Assembly: GCA_910587995.1 (NCBI GenBank)
Contig: CAJUNS010000017.1
Span: forward strand, 1 to 51,871
Length of the DNA: 51,871 nt
Source: an uncultured Oscillospiraceae bacterium
GTDB taxonomy: Bacteria; Bacillota_A; Clostridia; Oscillospirales; Acutalibacteraceae
Reading direction: 5' to 3'
The position numbers were made by a program, and so were the translations under genes. Positions 50,774 through 51,871 of the stretch are shown here, piece after piece; within the stretch, counting starts at the first letter, position 1; every line of letters begins with the position of its first letter. The notes beneath the pieces are model-generated. The model did no database searches. It was not told the origin of the DNA and worked only from the letters and a program-made list of their open reading frames with translations.

Positions 50774-51648
50774 TTACAGCGGACGGCAGCCTGATGGCTT
50801 CGGCCATTGATTCGTCCGATTTGGTATATACAGCCCAACAGCTTCATGGGCTGTCAAAAACCGCTTGCGCGGCATTGGGGCGGCTTCTGACAGGGGCCTC
50901 CCTAATGGGCGCTATGCTTAAGGAGGCGGGAGCCTCTTTGACTGTCAAGGTGGAGGGTGGCGGGCCTCTGGGCAGCCTCCTGGCTTTGGCCGACAGCAAG
51001 GGGAATGTGCGGGGCTATGTAGACCATCCTGCGGTAGAGCTGCCCCTGCGTCCAGATGGCAAGCTGGATGTGGGCGGCGCGGTGGGGAAGGAGGGTCGCT
51101 TGGCGGTTATCCGCGACTTTGGGACCGGTGAGCCCTATGCGGGGCAGGTAGAGCTAGCCAGTGGAGAAATTGCCGAGGATTTGACCAACTATTATGCGGT
51201 CAGCCAGCAAATCCCCACCGTATGCGCTTTGGGCGTATTGGTGGGCAAAGAGGATGGCCTTGCTATGCTGGCGGGCGGCATGCTCATCCAGGCCCTGCCC
51301 GGCGCGGACGAGGCCGCTTTGAGCCGCTTGGAGGCCAATATTGTTCAGCTTGAGTCTGTTACCACTATGCTGGCTCAAAACCGCAGCCCTGAGGACATGT
51401 GCCGGGCCGCGCTGGAAGGCTTCCAGGTGGAGGTGCTGGACACCTTTCCCGTGCATTACGTATGCAATTGCAGCAAAGAGCGCTTTGCGCAGGCTCTTCT
51501 GACGCTGCAGCCCCAAGAGCTGCGGGAGATGCCCTTAGACCAGGAGGGCCGGATGGAGACTGTTTGCCAGTATTGCAGCCGGAAGTATTACTTCAGCAGG
51601 GAAGAGCTTTGGGCCTTGGCGGACCGTGCCGAAAAAAATCGAAAATAA
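50752..51648 (+). CDS. hslO: Redox-regulated chaperone Hsp33
   Basis: A 298-residue Hsp33, a holdase switched on by oxidation. The N-terminus DRIIRMITADGSLMASAID is typical. The C-terminal zinc redox switch has C238xC240 in VCNCSKERF and C272xxC275 in CQYCSRKY. The ATG at 50752 is preferred; the in-frame GTG at 50740 is directly joined to the AAAGGAGA site. Confidence 0.95.
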   Translation: MDRIIRMITADGSLMASAIDSSDLVYTAQQLHGLSKTACAALGRLLTGASLMGAMLKEAGASLTVKVEGGGPLGSLLALADSKGNVRGYVDHPAVELPLRPDGKLDVGGAVGKEGRLAVIRDFGTGEPYAGQVELASGEIAEDLTNYYAVSQQIPTVCALGVLVGKEDGLAMLAGGMLIQALPGADEAALSRLEANIVQLESVTTMLAQNRSPEDMCRAALEGFQVEVLDTFPVHYVCNCSKERFAQALLTLQPQELREMPLDQEGRMETVCQYCSRKYYFSREELWALADRAEKNRK

Positions 51649-51662
51649 TTTGAAATTTCCTA

Positions 51663-51691
51663 TTGACAAATGGACCCAAATGCTGTAAAAT
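51663..51691 (+). promoter_or_regulatory. Sigma-A promoter for tRNA operon
   Basis: Perfect TTGACA at 51663-51668 and TAAAAT at 51686-51691 are spaced by 17 bases. It is followed after 34 bases by tRNA-Val, and fits a strong tRNA promoter. Confidence 0.88.
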
Positions 51692-51725
51692 AAAGAACGT
51701 CGCCGGGGGACGGCGATAAGGATGA

Positions 51726-51802
51726 GGGGGCATAGCTCAGCTGGTTAGAGCACCTGCCTTACAAGCAGGGGGTCATAGGTTCGAGTCCTATTGTCCCCAC
51801 CA
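51726..51802 (+). tRNA. tRNA-Val (anticodon UAC)
   Basis: A full 77-base cloverleaf with encoded CCA end. The acceptor arm GGGGGCA pairs with TGTCCCC (one G-U). The anticodon stem CCTGC/GCAGG closes the loop CTTACAA, giving anticodon TAC. The T arm contains GGTTCGAGTCC. First gene of a tRNA operon. Confidence 0.97.
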
Positions 51803-51818
51803 CAAAGAATGTTAGCTT

Positions 51819-51871
51819 GGCCCGGTAGTTCAGTTGGTTAGAACGCTAGCCTGTCACGCTAGAGGTCGACG
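51819..51871 (+). tRNA. tRNA-Asp (anticodon GUC), cut by window end
   Basis: The first 53 bases of a tRNA: acceptor start GGCCCGG, D arm with AGTTCAGTTGGTTAGAA, and anticodon stem GCTAG with loop CTGTCAC, giving anticodon GTC. The variable loop is present and the T arm runs off the window. It lies 16 bases after tRNA-Val, in the same transcript. Confidence 0.95.

Noticed and set aside
1..51871. CRISPR arrays, insertion sequences, prophage or integrase genes
   Set aside because: No repeated spacer pattern, transposase or integrase motif was seen on either strand.

Overview
The window is about 52 kb of GC-rich chromosome from a spore-forming Clostridia bacterium, most likely Oscillospiraceae/Ruminococcaceae in the broad sense. 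This is inferred from gene order, protein style, frequent TTG/GTG starts and sporulation genes; the species cannot be named. Every gene I can support lies on the + strand, in tightly packed operons with many 1-30 bp overlaps. I see no insertion sequence, prophage, CRISPR array or rRNA.

Layout. (1) 1-8.5 kb: a YmcA/RicA-like gene, mutS, four accessory genes (methyltransferase, ParB-like, HD-domain, GNAT), mutL and miaA. (2) 8.4-14.7 kb: a HlyD-like adaptor and the division cluster yggS-sepF-ylmH-divIVA, then lspA, an RluA-type pseudouridine synthase and a small GNAT-like protein. (3) 14.8-27.5 kb: yicC-remA-gmk-rpoZ-priA-def-fmt-rsmB-rlmN-prpC-prkC-rsgA-thiN, close to the Bacillus yloC-thiN order but without coaBC and rpe. 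(4) 27.5-32 kb: a sporulation block holding a 57-residue cysteine-rich membrane miniprotein, spoVM (29 codons), a SipL-type SPOCS/LysM protein, spoIVA, a minimal SpoIVFA-like protein and a SpoIVFB-type site-2 protease. (5) 32-38.2 kb: a two-gene radical SAM/DUF2344 unit, rplS with a structured leader, two tandem signal peptidases, rbgA, rnhB and yraN. (6) 38.2-41.5 kb: an M19 dipeptidase, threonine synthase and a metallophosphoesterase. (7) 41.5-48.1 kb: the protein-quality cluster tig-clpP-clpX-lon-ysxC. (8) 48.1-51.9 kb: lysA, a TrpR-related regulator, a methyltransferase, hslO, tRNA-Val and a tRNA-Asp cut by the window end.

Functionally this is mostly housekeeping: mismatch repair, tRNA/rRNA modification, division, translation start, protein turnover and secretion. 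The most distinctive part is the sporulation block, where the spore-coat basement layer (SpoVM, SpoIVA, SipL) sits beside a candidate pro-sigma-K processing pair. These genes are scattered in Bacillus subtilis. Two of its genes are very short and easily missed. Other points worth attention are inverted repeats over the promoters of yicC and of the TrpR-like gene, the rplS leader, and the four-gene insertion between mutS and mutL.
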